In this document: positions 25,772 through 34,771 of the stretch, in pieces
How the letters are laid out: every line of letters begins with the position of its first letter
Numbering within the stretch: the first letter of the stretch is position 1
Source: Oscillospiraceae bacterium
GTDB lineage: Bacteria; Bacillota; Clostridia; Oscillospirales; Ruminococcaceae
Direction of reading: 5' to 3'
DNA length: 51,108 bases
NCBI GenBank assembly: GCA_018434245.1
Contig: JAHDPQ010000075.1
Coordinates: 1 to 51,108 of the forward strand
The notes under the pieces: model-generated
The model's input: the letters and a program-made list of their open reading frames with translations, nothing else
What the model was told of the DNA's origin: nothing
Databases searched by the model: none
Position numbers and translations under genes: made by a program

Positions 25772-27751
25772 TCAGCTCACGTCCGCCACATCCAGGTAAT
25801 CGGGGCCCACCGTTGCAATAAAGTCTTTGCGTCCTGCCAGATCGTCTCCCAGCAGAACATCGAACATCCGGGAGGTTTCCTGAGCATCGGTGGGAGTCAC
25901 CCGGATAAGGCGGCGGGTCTCCGGATTCATGGTAGTCAGCCACATCATATCCGGTTCGTTTTCGCCCAGCCCCTTGGACCGCTGCAGGGTGAACTTTTCC
26001 TCCCCCAATTGTTCCAGAATATGAGTCTTTTCCAACTCGGAATAGGCAAAGTAGGTTTTGTGTTTGGCGATAATTTCGTACAGGGGGGATTCGGCGATAT
26101 AGACAAAGCCTTCCTCGATGAGAGTGGGGGTCAGCCGATACAGCATGGTGAGAATCAGAGTGCGGATCTGAAAACCGTCCACATCGGCGTCAGTGCAGAT
26201 AATGACCTTATTCCACCGCAGGCCGGACAGATCAAAGGAAGCTAGCTCCTTGTGCTTGCTCTTGACCTCTACCCCGCAGCCCAGCACCTTGATAATGTCG
26301 GTGATGATATCGTTTTTAAAAATTTTGCCGTAATCCGCCTTGAGGCAATTGAGAATCTTGCCCCGTACCGGAATAATAGCCTGAAACTCGCTGTCTCGGC
26401 CCAACTTGCAGGCTCCCAGGGCGGAATCACCCTCTACAATGAAGATTTCCCGCTTGGAAAGGTCCTTGCTGCGGCAGTCCACAAATTTCTGCACCCGGCT
26501 CATCACGTCCAAAGTACCCGCCAGCTTCTTCTTGAGATTCAGGCGGGTGCGCTCGGCGTTTTCCCGGCTGCGCTTGTTGATGAGCACCTGCTCGACCACC
26601 TTGGCGGCATCCTCCGGGTTTTCGATGAAGTAAACCTCCAGAGAGTGGCGCAAAAACTCGTTCATGGCCTCGTAGATAAACTTGTTGGAAATGGCCTTTT
26701 TGGTTTGGTTGGCGTAAGAGGTGACGGTGGAAAAGGAGGAGGAAAGCAAAACCAGACAGTCCTCCACATCCTGAAAGGTGATGCGGCTCTCGTTTTTCAG
26801 ATATTTGTTGTTCTGCTTGAGATAAGCATCAATCTGATAGACAAAGGCGCTTTTTACCGCCCGGTCGGGGCTGCCGCCGTGCTCCAGAAAGCTGGAGTTG
26901 TGGTAGTATTCCAGCAGCTTGAGCTTATTGGAAAAACAGAAGGTTACATTCAGCTTTACTTTGTAATCGGGCTTGTCCTTTCGGTCCCGGCCCACCCTCT
27001 CCCCTTCCAAAAACTGAATGGGGGTCAGGCTGTCCTCCCCCACAAACTCTCCGATGTAGTCCACAATGCCGTTTTCATAGAAGAAGGTCTCTTCTTCCCA
27101 GCCACCGGTTTCCTTCTCCATGCGCAGCAGAAAGGTAAGGCCTGCATTGACCACCGCCTGCCGCTGGAGCATATCGGCAAAGTACTCCTTTGGCACATCA
27201 ATTTCGGTAAACACCTGAATATCCGGCTTCCAGCGGATGGTGGTACCGGTTTTTTTGCCGGTGACCGGCTCTTTTGCCATGTCCCCTACAATTTCGCCGT
27301 GCTCAAAGTGGAGGGTATACCGGTGACCCTCCCGAAAAATCTCCACATCCATATATTCCGAGGCGTATTGGGTGGCGCAAAGGCCTAGCCCGTTCAGCCC
27401 CAGAGAATAGCCGTAATCCTCGGCATCAAACTTGCCACCGGCATACAGCTCGCAAAAAATCAGTTCCCAGTTGTACTTCCCCTCATTCTGGTTCCAGTCC
27501 ACCGGAATCCCCCGGCCAAAGTCCTGTACCTGAATGGAGCCGTCCTGAAACTTGCTGACGATAATTTTATTTCCGAACCCGGTTCTGGCCTCGTCCACCG
27601 AGTTGGAGAGTATCTCAAATACGGCGTGTTGACAGCCGTCCAGCCCATCGGACCCAAAGATAACACCGGGGCGCTTGCGAACCCGGTCGGCTCCCTTGAG
27701 CGCTGAAATCGATTCGTTGGTATACTCCTTGCTGGAGCGTTTTGCGGTCAT
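25772..27751 (-). CDS. parE: Type IIA topoisomerase subunit B (ParE/GyrB-like)
   Basis: ATPase subunit, 659 residues. GHKL ATPase motifs: EILSNSVDEA, DFGRGIPVD and GLNGLGLCATQYAS; TOPRIM motifs: IVEGDSALGA and TDADVDGFQIRTLIL; C-terminal SKGLGENEPDMMW. Domain order is that of GyrB/ParE. Paired with the subunit-A gene, it most likely forms a second type II topoisomerase beside gyrase, which is not in this window. Confidence 0.9.
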   Translation of the reverse strand: MTAKRSSKEYTNESISALKGADRVRKRPGVIFGSDGLDGCQHAVFEILSNSVDEARTGFGNKIIVSKFQDGSIQVQDFGRGIPVDWNQNEGKYNWELIFCELYAGGKFDAEDYGYSLGLNGLGLCATQYASEYMDVEIFREGHRYTLHFEHGEIVGDMAKEPVTGKKTGTTIRWKPDIQVFTEIDVPKEYFADMLQRQAVVNAGLTFLLRMEKETGGWEEETFFYENGIVDYIGEFVGEDSLTPIQFLEGERVGRDRKDKPDYKVKLNVTFCFSNKLKLLEYYHNSSFLEHGGSPDRAVKSAFVYQIDAYLKQNNKYLKNESRITFQDVEDCLVLLSSSFSTVTSYANQTKKAISNKFIYEAMNEFLRHSLEVYFIENPEDAAKVVEQVLINKRSRENAERTRLNLKKKLAGTLDVMSRVQKFVDCRSKDLSKREIFIVEGDSALGACKLGRDSEFQAIIPVRGKILNCLKADYGKIFKNDIITDIIKVLGCGVEVKSKHKELASFDLSGLRWNKVIICTDADVDGFQIRTLILTMLYRLTPTLIEEGFVYIAESPLYEIIAKHKTYFAYSELEKTHILEQLGEEKFTLQRSKGLGENEPDMMWLTTMNPETRRLIRVTPTDAQETSRMFDVLLGDDLAGRKDFIATVGPDYLDVADVS

Positions 27752-27850
27752 GGGGTTGCATCTATCCTTCCCTTATTTAGTTTTTTTCTTATTTTAACAT
27801 AAATTTTAAAGCTTTCCCTGTCGGGTTATGGTTGTCTGCACCTCGAGAAG

Positions 27851-28666
27851 TTACACAACCCGCAGCATAATGGGCCTGCGTGTCCGGTAGAAGGCAAAGT
27901 AGTCAAACCCTGCCTGATTTAGCGCATCCATCGCCTGTTGAATGCCGGAGCCTACCTGATCTACCCGGTGAGCATCGGAGCCGATGGTGACATGCTGTCC
28001 TCCCAGCTCTTTGAAGCGGCGCAGAATCCAAAGAGGCGGTATCAGCTCTCCCAAGGGGGAGCGCAGGCCGGATGTATTGATCTCCAGAGCCTTTCCCTGA
28101 TCCGCCAGCCCCTTTAAAATAGCGTCGATCTGCTCCTTGTGGGGTTCTAAATCCAGTGCGACATTGAGGCGGGCGGCACTGCGCAGAGGATAGGTGATGT
28201 GGGCCAGGCTGTCGAAACCTCCCCAGTCCACCATTTCCTGCATATCTTTAAAATAGCTGTCCAGCAGGGCTTTATTCTCTTCCGGCGTGTTGGAATCATA
28301 AGGGGCATTGTAATAGCACATCCCCTCTTGATTGCCGTGAATGGCTCCCAGCACAAAGTCGAAAGAATAAGATTTTACCAGCTTATCAGCTGCCAATGGG
28401 TTCCCGTCTACGCCGATTTCTATGCCCACGCCAAAGGTCATGCGATGGCGAAAAGCTGCTTTTGCCTTAGCAACATCAAAGATGGACTGCAGGATTCGGG
28501 TAATGTAGCCCGGTTCAACAAGCCTTCCACAATCAGCGTGATCGGTAATGGCAATTCCCATCATCCCCATACTTTGGGCCCGTTCCGCCATGTACATCAC
28601 CGAATGATGGGCATCAGCAGAATTGACAGAGTGTATATGGCTATCAAAAAGGTTGTGGTACAACAC
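27851..28666 (-). CDS. PHP-domain histidinol-phosphatase family protein
   Basis: PHP phosphoesterase of about 271 residues with DSHIHS, AITDHAD, GAIHG, LAHITYP and GSDAHR metal-binding stretches. This is the HisK-type histidinol-phosphatase family, but no other histidine genes are near, so the substrate is open. Strong AAGGAGG (28672-28678) overlaps the GTG at 28672, so I start at GTG 28666; TTG 28663 is equally plausible. Confidence 0.8.
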   Translation of the reverse strand: MLYHNLFDSHIHSVNSADAHHSVMYMAERAQSMGMMGIAITDHADCGRLVEPGYITRILQSIFDVAKAKAAFRHRMTFGVGIEIGVDGNPLAADKLVKSYSFDFVLGAIHGNQEGMCYYNAPYDSNTPEENKALLDSYFKDMQEMVDWGGFDSLAHITYPLRSAARLNVALDLEPHKEQIDAILKGLADQGKALEINTSGLRSPLGELIPPLWILRRFKELGGQHVTIGSDAHRVDQVGSGIQQAMDALNQAGFDYFAFYRTRRPIMLRVV

Positions 28667-28800
28667 AGGCACCTCCTTACGTTACAACAAACATTTACCT
28701 TAAACTATAGCACAAATCCCGGGCAGTTGTACATATTTGCGGTAAATATTAAAAAAACCTTTTGGATGTTATCCACTTCTATGGGATGTACTTCTTGTTT

Positions 28801-28903
28801 CCTGTGGTATAATAGCCACAGGACGGCTATGATACCCTCATTTATCAGGCCCGCCTACGGCGATAGCCAGTTATACCATATCCGCTTCTCTATGGTATAA
28901 TAG
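28801..28903 (+). promoter_or_regulatory. Two dyads carrying GGTATAATAG in the nadE upstream region
   Basis: Within the 338-nt gap before nadE, GGTATAATAG occurs twice, each inside a dyad: CCTGTGG/CCACAGG around 28801-28822, and a perfect 10-bp repeat TTATACCATA (28871-28880) / TATGGTATAA (28891-28900). Each contains a TATAAT -10 box, with only weak -35 boxes. They may be activator- or repressor-controlled promoters of nadE. Confidence 0.45.
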
Positions 28904-29004
28904 TCATAATCAATTACAATACTCTGAATCAGAGCTTTTGTCAAAATTGGAGTACAGACTGTCTGCCACAGACCCAACAGACACTGGAGACGGAGGAAGA
29001 CGAC

Positions 29005-30819
29005 GTGAACAGTATCATTCGATTAACCGCTGCCATCAACAAAGTAAATTGCGCAAACCCCGGGGACTGCCTGGAGGAATGCAGAGCTTTGCTGGCCGAC
29101 CACTCTATGGGGGACAGCGATATTACGGTATTTCCCCGCCTTTCCCTGTGTTCCCCCAGCTGCGGCAGCCTGTTTACCAGCCCCCTGCTGCTGGAACGCT
29201 GCGCCGTTGCTCTGGACGGTATGCAGGCGCTCAGCGCCGGGCGGGAGGGCTATGTCATCGTCGGCCTTGCCATCGACGATTTGGGCAAGCCCGTTTCGGT
29301 GATGGCGGTACTTTATAAGGGGGAGCTCATCGGCTTGATCCCCACTCTGGACAACGAAGCTCCTCTGGCCAACCAAGGTTTTTCCCAGCATCTCCTGCCG
29401 GTGGATACCGTATTTGCCGCCGGAGACCTGCACTTCTGCATTCTGAGCTGCGGGCTTCCGGGACTGGCTACCCGGGTGACCGAGCTTGCTCACACCGGCT
29501 GCGATTTGATTCTCATCCCCTCTTATTTCCCGGCCATCGCCGGGCAGGAGGAGGAGGTCACCACCCTGCTGTCCGGGCTTTCCCGCTCTTTGGGCATGGG
29601 AATCGCACTGGTAAACGGCGGTGTGGGCGATACTTCTTTTCCCTATGTTTACCGGGGCTTTGCCAGCATATTCGAATGCGGAACCGAGCTTGCCTATATG
29701 CAGACCGGCACCGTAAGCGCCGGCTGTACCGTAGATCTGGACTTGGACATCATCCGCTCCCAAAAGCTCTATCCGGCGGCTCCCCCGCTCTACCACAGCA
29801 TAAAACCCGGGACCGAAAAGCCGGGGCTTTTGCGCAATGTGGAGCGCAACCCCTTCCTTCCCGCCGCAGGCAAGGCAGAGTATCTGACGGATTTATACGA
29901 GCTGGCTGTCCGATCTTTGGCGGCTCGTCTGGAAAATGTAGGAATCTCCAAGGTGGTTCTGGGGGTTTCCGGGGGCTTGGATTCTACCGCCGCCCTGCTC
30001 ATCTGCGTGGGAGCCATGGATTTGCTGGAGCTGCCTCGATCCAACATTGTGGCAATCACCATGCCGGGATTTGGCACCAGCGATCAGACCTATTTTAATG
30101 CCTTGGAGCTGATGGAGACGCTGGGTGTCACCAAGCGGGACATTTCCATCCGCAGGGCGGTGACGGAGCATCTGGAGGACATCGGGCACCGGGGAGGCAA
30201 GGACACCGTCTACGAAAACGCCCAAGCCCGGGAGCGAACCCAAATCCTGCTGGATGTTGCCAACGCTGTTTCCGGCATTGTGGTGGGCTCTGGCGACCTT
30301 TCGGAGGAAGCTCTTGGCTTTAGCACCTTTGGGGGTGATCATCTCTCGGGCTACAACGTTAACGTTTGCTTTGCCAAAACGGTTCTGAGGGAGCTGGTGT
30401 GGCATGTGGCCTCCAGCGGGATGATTCCCGGGGTGGAGGAAACGGTGCGCAACGTGATCGAAACCCCTGTTTCCCCTGAACTTCTCCCTCCCGAGGACGG
30501 GGAAATCGCCCAAAAAACTGAGGATATTTTGGGGCCTTACGAGCTCCACGATTTCTTTACCTATTATTTTCTCCGCTATCGGATGCGGCCCTCCAAGATA
30601 TTATTTTACGCCTGCATCGCCTTTTCCGAAAGCCTTTCCCCAGCTTTTATCCGGGAAAAGCTACGGCTTTTCTTCTCCCGGTTCTGCTCGGCTCAGTTCA
30701 AGCGCTCCTGCGCCCCCGATGCCGCCAGCATCACACCGGTTAATCTGCTGGGGGTAAGCTTCGACATCCCCTCCGACCTGGACCCTTCCATCCTGCTTCA
30801 GGATTTGGAAGAAGTCTGA
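29005..30819 (+). CDS. nadE: NAD+ synthetase with degenerate glutaminase domain
   Basis: Makes NAD+ from deamido-NAD+ with ATP and ammonia. The C-terminal synthetase domain has the PP-loop VSGGLDSTAALLI (about residues 318-330), GTSDQTYFNA and VVGSGDLSEEALGFST. The N-terminal about 270 residues have the nitrilase/glutaminase fold of glutamine-dependent NadE. However, the catalytic triad looks broken: the Glu position of VFPELxL is Arg45 (VFPRLSL), the Lys of VPKTxLPNY is Thr114 (LIPTLDN), and only the Cys (Cys149) is kept. It therefore probably uses free ammonia. Start is GTG with GGAGG at 8 nt. Length 604, a little short of the usual about 640. Confidence 0.88.
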   Translation: MNSIIRLTAAINKVNCANPGDCLEECRALLADHSMGDSDITVFPRLSLCSPSCGSLFTSPLLLERCAVALDGMQALSAGREGYVIVGLAIDDLGKPVSVMAVLYKGELIGLIPTLDNEAPLANQGFSQHLLPVDTVFAAGDLHFCILSCGLPGLATRVTELAHTGCDLILIPSYFPAIAGQEEEVTTLLSGLSRSLGMGIALVNGGVGDTSFPYVYRGFASIFECGTELAYMQTGTVSAGCTVDLDLDIIRSQKLYPAAPPLYHSIKPGTEKPGLLRNVERNPFLPAAGKAEYLTDLYELAVRSLAARLENVGISKVVLGVSGGLDSTAALLICVGAMDLLELPRSNIVAITMPGFGTSDQTYFNALELMETLGVTKRDISIRRAVTEHLEDIGHRGGKDTVYENAQARERTQILLDVANAVSGIVVGSGDLSEEALGFSTFGGDHLSGYNVNVCFAKTVLRELVWHVASSGMIPGVEETVRNVIETPVSPELLPPEDGEIAQKTEDILGPYELHDFFTYYFLRYRMRPSKILFYACIAFSESLSPAFIREKLRLFFSRFCSAQFKRSCAPDAASITPVNLLGVSFDIPSDLDPSILLQDLEEV

Positions 30820-30856
30820 TCGTAAAACAGCTTGATACAAAGGGGAAGCCTTTGCT

Positions 30857-30874
30857 TATAATAGCTCTATTATA
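30857..30874. other. Perfect AT-rich palindrome downstream of nadE
   Basis: TATAATAG-CT-CTATTATA, an 8-2-8 inverted repeat. No T-run follows, so it is not a clear terminator; an operator or a supercoiling-sensitive site is possible. Confidence 0.4.
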
Positions 30875-30962
30875 GCATTGTTAGGCCACATTTCGCAACT
30901 ACACAAGAAGAGGACACCACTCTCCGCCCCAGCTTTGGGAGAGGGATTTTTCCGAACGATCC

Positions 30963-31001
30963 AAAAGCCCGCGCTCCCACCGGATGGGGGCACGGGCTTT
31001 T
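30963..31001. terminator. Bidirectional terminator between nadE and folD
   Basis: AAAAGCCCG (30963-30971) / CGGGCTTTT (30993-31001) with further pairing inside; lies between convergent genes. Confidence 0.85.
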
Positions 31002-31014
31002 CCTTAAGGTTATC

Positions 31015-31860
31015 TCAGACTTTTTTAGCCGCCGCAATCACGTTGCCCACCAGTACGGAAGTGGTCACCGTTCCCACTCCCCCCGGCACCGGAGTGATGG
31101 CCTCCACCACGGACTGGGCCGCGGCGAAGTCCGCGTCTCCCTGCATCTTGCCGTTCTCATCAAAGTTAATCCCCACATCGATGACCACCTGCCCGGGAGA
31201 GAAGAATTCCTTCCCCACCACTCCGGCTCTTCCAGCGGCCACAATGAGGATATCCGCTTCCCGGCAGGCAGCGGGCATGTCCACGGTGCGGGTGTGGCAG
31301 ACGGTGACGGTGGCATGCCTGCCCATCAGCATCATGGCAACCGGCTTGCCCACCACCAGACTCCGGCCGATCACCGTAACCTTTTTCCCCTTGAGATCGT
31401 AACCATAGTAGTCCAGCATCTCCAGACAGGCTTGGGCGGTACAGGGGGCAAAGCCTTTGCCAGAGCCGGTGAACACCCCGGCCAGTGAGCCGTCCGTGAT
31501 GCCGTCGATGTCTTTTTCTGGGGCCAAAGCATTGCGGATGGTTTCATCGTCCATCTGTTTTGGCAAGGGACGGAACAACAACACCCCGTGAATGGAAGGA
31601 TCCCGGTTCACCTGCTCCAGAAGGGACAACAGCTCTTGCTGAGAAGCATCCATCGGAAGATGGAATCGCTGTACGGCGACGCCCACACTTTCGCAGCGCT
31701 TGGCGGCTCCCCTTTCGTAAGCGATGTCATCTCCCCTTTCCCCCACCCGGATGATTCCCAAGGTGGGCTTAACTCCCTTGGCAGCAAGGGCCTCCACAGC
31801 CGCCTGCTGCTTTTCCTTCAGAGCTGCGGTAACCAGCTTACCTTCCAACAGTTTTGTCAT
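31015..31860 (-). CDS. folD: Methylenetetrahydrofolate dehydrogenase / methenyltetrahydrofolate cyclohydrolase
   Basis: Bifunctional one-carbon enzyme of 281 residues interconverting 5,10-methylene-, methenyl- and 10-formyl-THF. The Rossmann part has VTVIGRSLVVGKPVAMML and the C-terminal PGGVGTVTTSVL; GVLLFRPLPKQM is the family's hydrophobic motif. The usual YxxxK of the active site appears as AYERGAAKRC. The ATG at 31860 has GGAGG upstream. Together with fhs upstream it completes formate activation to methylene-THF, and it follows folT by 22 nt. Confidence 0.93.
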   Translation of the reverse strand: MTKLLEGKLVTAALKEKQQAAVEALAAKGVKPTLGIIRVGERGDDIAYERGAAKRCESVGVAVQRFHLPMDASQQELLSLLEQVNRDPSIHGVLLFRPLPKQMDDETIRNALAPEKDIDGITDGSLAGVFTGSGKGFAPCTAQACLEMLDYYGYDLKGKKVTVIGRSLVVGKPVAMMLMGRHATVTVCHTRTVDMPAACREADILIVAAGRAGVVGKEFFSPGQVVIDVGINFDENGKMQGDADFAAAQSVVEAITPVPGGVGTVTTSVLVGNVIAAAKKV

Positions 31861-31882
31861 GAATCTTCCTCCGTCTTGAGTT

Positions 31883-32392
31883 TTATGCCTTCCGCATCTT
31901 GACCACACCGGCGATAAAGTAGCACAGGCTGCGAATGGTCAGCACCTGAACCGGTATCATCACCAGGCTTTTAATGGCCCGAGTGGGCAGCAGCGCCAGA
32001 TACCCCTTCCCGGTGATCATCACCAGCCAAAGGGTGTCCAGACCCAGCTGCAGCGGCAGACACACAATGGAAACACATATTAAAATCCGCCAAAAATTAT
32101 GAGGCTTTTGATATAAAAACAACCCGTAGCAAAGGCCAACCAACCCTGCCACTAGGGTAAAGCCGGGAAAATACGCCCCGATGGGAAAGAGAATGGCACC
32201 CATAAAGTCCGCCAGAGCCCCGCCAATTCCGGCAAATACAGGACCGTGAAGGATTGCTATGAGAACAATGGGCACAAAGCCAAAGCCGATTCTGACAATG
32301 GGTGTCGAGATGGATAGAAAGCGGGAAAGAACAATTTCTGTCGCTACCAAGAGCGAAACCTGTGTGAGTCTTGATAAATTGATACGAGACAT
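31883..32392 (-). CDS. folT: ECF-type folate transporter substrate-binding membrane protein
   Basis: S component of an energy-coupling-factor vitamin importer, 169 residues with about six membrane helices. The family opening SRLTQVSLLVATEIVLSRFL and the G/A-rich FAGIGGALADFMGA segment are visible. The shared EcfA/EcfT module must be encoded elsewhere. The THF riboswitch directly upstream supports folate as substrate. AGGAGG lies 7-8 nt before the ATG at 32392 and is part of the riboswitch expression platform. Confidence 0.87.
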   Translation of the reverse strand: MSRINLSRLTQVSLLVATEIVLSRFLSISTPIVRIGFGFVPIVLIAILHGPVFAGIGGALADFMGAILFPIGAYFPGFTLVAGLVGLCYGLFLYQKPHNFWRILICVSIVCLPLQLGLDTLWLVMITGKGYLALLPTRAIKSLVMIPVQVLTIRSLCYFIAGVVKMRKA

Positions 32393-32428
32393 AAAAAAAC
32401 CTCCTAATTTCGCCACACAAGGAGGAAT
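32393..32428 (-). promoter_or_regulatory. Expression platform of the THF riboswitch
   Basis: CCTCC in the transcript (bases 32421-32425) can pair with the Shine-Dalgarno GGAGG (32400-32404), which is directly followed by seven Us (32393-32399) and the folT ATG. The same hairpin could therefore both hide the ribosome binding site and act as a terminator. Confidence 0.6.
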
Positions 32429-32439
32429 AATCCTTCACG

Positions 32440-32538
32440 TGGCAGCGGATGCGGAAATGCAACGCGGATGAAACTCATCCTTCGTCCGGTGGCGACCTCC
32501 CATCCACCGGCACTTGACGCGCATTTCCTACTCTGACC
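32440..32538 (-). promoter_or_regulatory. Tetrahydrofolate (THF) riboswitch
   Basis: The minus-strand RNA carries the class consensus in order: GAGTAGG near the 5' end, GCGCGTCAAGTG, GGATGGGAGGTCGCCACC, GGACGAAGGATGAG, CCGCGTTGC and GCATCCGCTGCC at the 3' end. These match the known THF-I aptamer core, including the GGGAxGTCG internal loop and the terminal GCATCCGCT. It sits between fhs and folT and should repress folT(-folD) when reduced folate is plentiful. Confidence 0.9.
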
Positions 32539-32555
32539 AGTTATATTTGATTGTA

Positions 32556-32586
32556 TGGGGAAGGGGCTTATCCCCCTCCCCATTTT
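32556..32586. other. GC-rich hairpin between fhs and the THF riboswitch
   Basis: TGGGGAAGGGG / CCCCCTCCCCA around 32556-32582. On the minus strand no T-run follows, so it may be a weak terminator or 3' stabiliser for fhs mRNA. No separate folT promoter is clear, so some readthrough from fhs is likely. Confidence 0.4.
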
Positions 32587-32602
32587 ACCATTAATAAAAG
32601 AT

Positions 32603-34279
32603 TTAGAACAGCCCCGAAATTTTTCCGGTTTCATCTACGTCGATTCGCTCGGCACTGGGAACCTTGGGCAAGCCCGGCATGGTCATAATATCCCCGGTGA
32701 GGGCCACGATAAAGCCTGCTCCGGCGGAAACCTTCAGGTTGCGCACCGTAATCTTGAAGCCCCTAGGGGCTCCCAGCAACTTTTGATCGTCGGAAAAGCT
32801 GTACTGAGTTTTGGCCATGCAGATGGGCAGATTGCCAAAACCCAAACCTTCCAGCTGGGCCGCCTGCTTTTTGGCGCCTGCCGTCAACTCCACACCATCC
32901 GCCCGGTAAACCTTGGTGGCGATGGCTTCCAACTTCTGCGTAATGGAAAGCTCCGTACCGTAGCTCTGGGTAAAGCTGTTTGGCTGATCGCAGAGGCGGA
33001 CAACCTCCTGAGCCAGAGCCGCGCCGCCCTCGCCACCTTTGCCCCAGACCTCGGATAGGGCCACGTTGACTCCAAGAGCCTTACACTTCTCCTCAATGAG
33101 CTGAAGTTCCGCTTCGCTGTCCGTAGGGAACCGGTTGATGGCCACCACACAGGGCAGTCCAAACACCTGAGTCATGTTCTCCACGTGTTGCAAGAGGTTG
33201 GGCAGGCCCTTTTCCAAAGCAGCCAGGTTCTCAGTGCCCAGATCGGCTTTGGCAACCCCTCCATGATGCTTGAGAGCTCGAACGGTGGCCACTACCACCA
33301 CTGCGTTAGGAGTGAGCCCCGCCATCCGGCACTTGATGTCAAAGAACTTCTCCGCTCCCAAATCCCCGCCGAAGCCTGCCTCGGTGATGGCGTAATCCCC
33401 CAGCTTCATAGCCATCCGAGTAGCCATGATAGAGTTGCAGCCATGGGCAATGTTGGCAAAGGGCCCACCATGGATAAAGGCAGGGGTACCTTCCAGCGTT
33501 TGGACCAGATTGGGCTTGAGAGCATCCTTGAGGAGAGCAGCCATGGCACCTTCCGCTTTGAGCATCCCGGCGGTGATGGGCTCTTCTTCCCGGGTGTAGC
33601 CAACGATGATCCGGGCGCAGCGCTCCTTCAGGTCGGTGATGTCCTTGGAAAGGCAGAGCACCGCCATAACTTCGGAAGCTACGGTGATGTCAAAGCCATC
33701 CTCCCGGGGCACGCCGTTGACCCGGCCACCCAGACCATCGGTGACGTTGCGCAGCTGACGGTCGTTCATGTCAACACAGCGCCGCCAGACAATTCGGCGG
33801 GTATCGACTCCCAGAGCATTGCCTTGGAAGATATGGTTGTCCAGCATGGCTGCCAGCAGGTTGTTGGCTGCTCCAATGGCATGCATGTCTCCGGTAAAAT
33901 GAAGGTTGATGTCCTCCATAGGCACCACCTGAGCGTATCCGCCGCCAGCCGCACCCCCCTTGACTCCAAAGACAGGTCCCAAGCTGGGTTCCCGCAGAGC
34001 TACTACGGCGTTTTTGCCAATTTTGCGCAAACCATCGGCAAGGCCCACGGTAGTGGTAGTTTTGCCCTCTCCGGCGGGGGTGGGGGTAATGGCGGTGACC
34101 AGAATCAGTTTGGCGTCAGGCTTATCTTTGACGGTTTCCAGATAATTGTAGTCAATCTTTGCCTTATAGGGGCCGTACTGCTCGATAAAGTCTTGGGAGA
34201 TTCCAACCTGTTCAGCTATTTTGCTGATGGGCTGCATGGTGGATTCCTGCGCTATTTCGATATCGCTTTTATAAGTCAT
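32603..34279 (-). CDS. fhs: Formate–tetrahydrofolate ligase
   Basis: Makes 10-formyl-THF from formate, ATP and THF, the entry step of the methyl branch of one-carbon metabolism. At 558 residues it is full length. The P-loop [16 protein letters not shown] (about 65-80) and the family segments [16 protein letters not shown] and [15 protein letters not shown] are present. It is the first gene of the fhs–folT–folD block. AAGGAGG lies upstream of the ATG with slightly long spacing. Confidence 0.95.
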   Translation of the reverse strand: MTYKSDIEIAQESTMQPISKIAEQVGISQDFIEQYGPYKAKIDYNYLETVKDKPDAKLILVTAITPTPAGEGKTTTTVGLADGLRKIGKNAVVALREPSLGPVFGVKGGAAGGGYAQVVPMEDINLHFTGDMHAIGAANNLLAAMLDNHIFQGNALGVDTRRIVWRRCVDMNDRQLRNVTDGLGGRVNGVPREDGFDITVASEVMAVLCLSKDITDLKERCARIIVGYTREEEPITAGMLKAEGAMAALLKDALKPNLVQTLEGTPAFIHGGPFANIAHGCNSIMATRMAMKLGDYAITEAGFGGDLGAEKFFDIKCRMAGLTPNAVVVVATVRALKHHGGVAKADLGTENLAALEKGLPNLLQHVENMTQVFGLPCVVAINRFPTDSEAELQLIEEKCKALGVNVALSEVWGKGGEGGAALAQEVVRLCDQPNSFTQSYGTELSITQKLEAIATKVYRADGVELTAGAKKQAAQLEGLGFGNLPICMAKTQYSFSDDQKLLGAPRGFKITVRNLKVSAGAGFIVALTGDIMTMPGLPKVPSAERIDVDETGKISGLF

Positions 34280-34418
34280 CCTTGCTTTTACCTCCTTATG
34301 ATTGCGTCACAGACAAAAGAAATCAGCATCTTGTTGTTACTTGGCCTCGGCAACCTGTTGTGATGAAAATACCCTTACCATAGAGTTTTCCTTTCCTGCT
34401 CTGCAAAATCCTACCTGT

Positions 34419-34457
34419 ATGATATTCTTTGCATTTTTTCCGGCAATCAGGTATAAT
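34419..34457. promoter_or_regulatory. Overlapping divergent promoters (fhs leftward; rightward transcript)
   Basis: Leftward: TTGCCG (34441-34446), 16-nt spacer, TATCAT (34419-34424), about 140 nt upstream of fhs. Rightward: TTGCAT (34429-34434), 17-nt spacer, TATAAT (34452-34457), which would give bax-inhibitor mRNA a leader of about 310 nt or drive a small RNA. Confidence 0.55.
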
Positions 34458-34493
34458 AATGATACGGTGCCGTTTGGGTATGATGCATAACTG

Positions 34494-34535
34494 CCGCCTT
34501 GTCGGCCACCCTTCCTTCGGGAGCCAACAAGGCAG
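34494..34535. repeat. Imperfect hairpin, likely dispersed repeat
   Basis: GCCTTGT (34496-34502) / ACAAGGC (34527-34533) with inner GGC/GCC and CCC/GGG pairing. It lies early in the rightward transcript of the 490-nt fhs–bax gap. The rest of that gap (34536-34771) shows no gene and no convincing promoter. Confidence 0.4.
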
Positions 34536-34771
34536 CCTAAAATATCATCGCCATTACAAACCACATTACAAGCTTAGGATAATTTGAGAATGCAAAATTA
34601 GATTAGGCTTACCGGCTGATCCATTTTTGACAGAGCCTACATCCTATGATAACAAGGTTGGCGAAATATGTCGACATGCCGCTTCAGGAGTATGATACCA
34701 TAACCGGAAACAACATGCAATTGCCAATGATTATATTTTTTTGAGATTGCATAAAATGGGAGGCATCTTTT

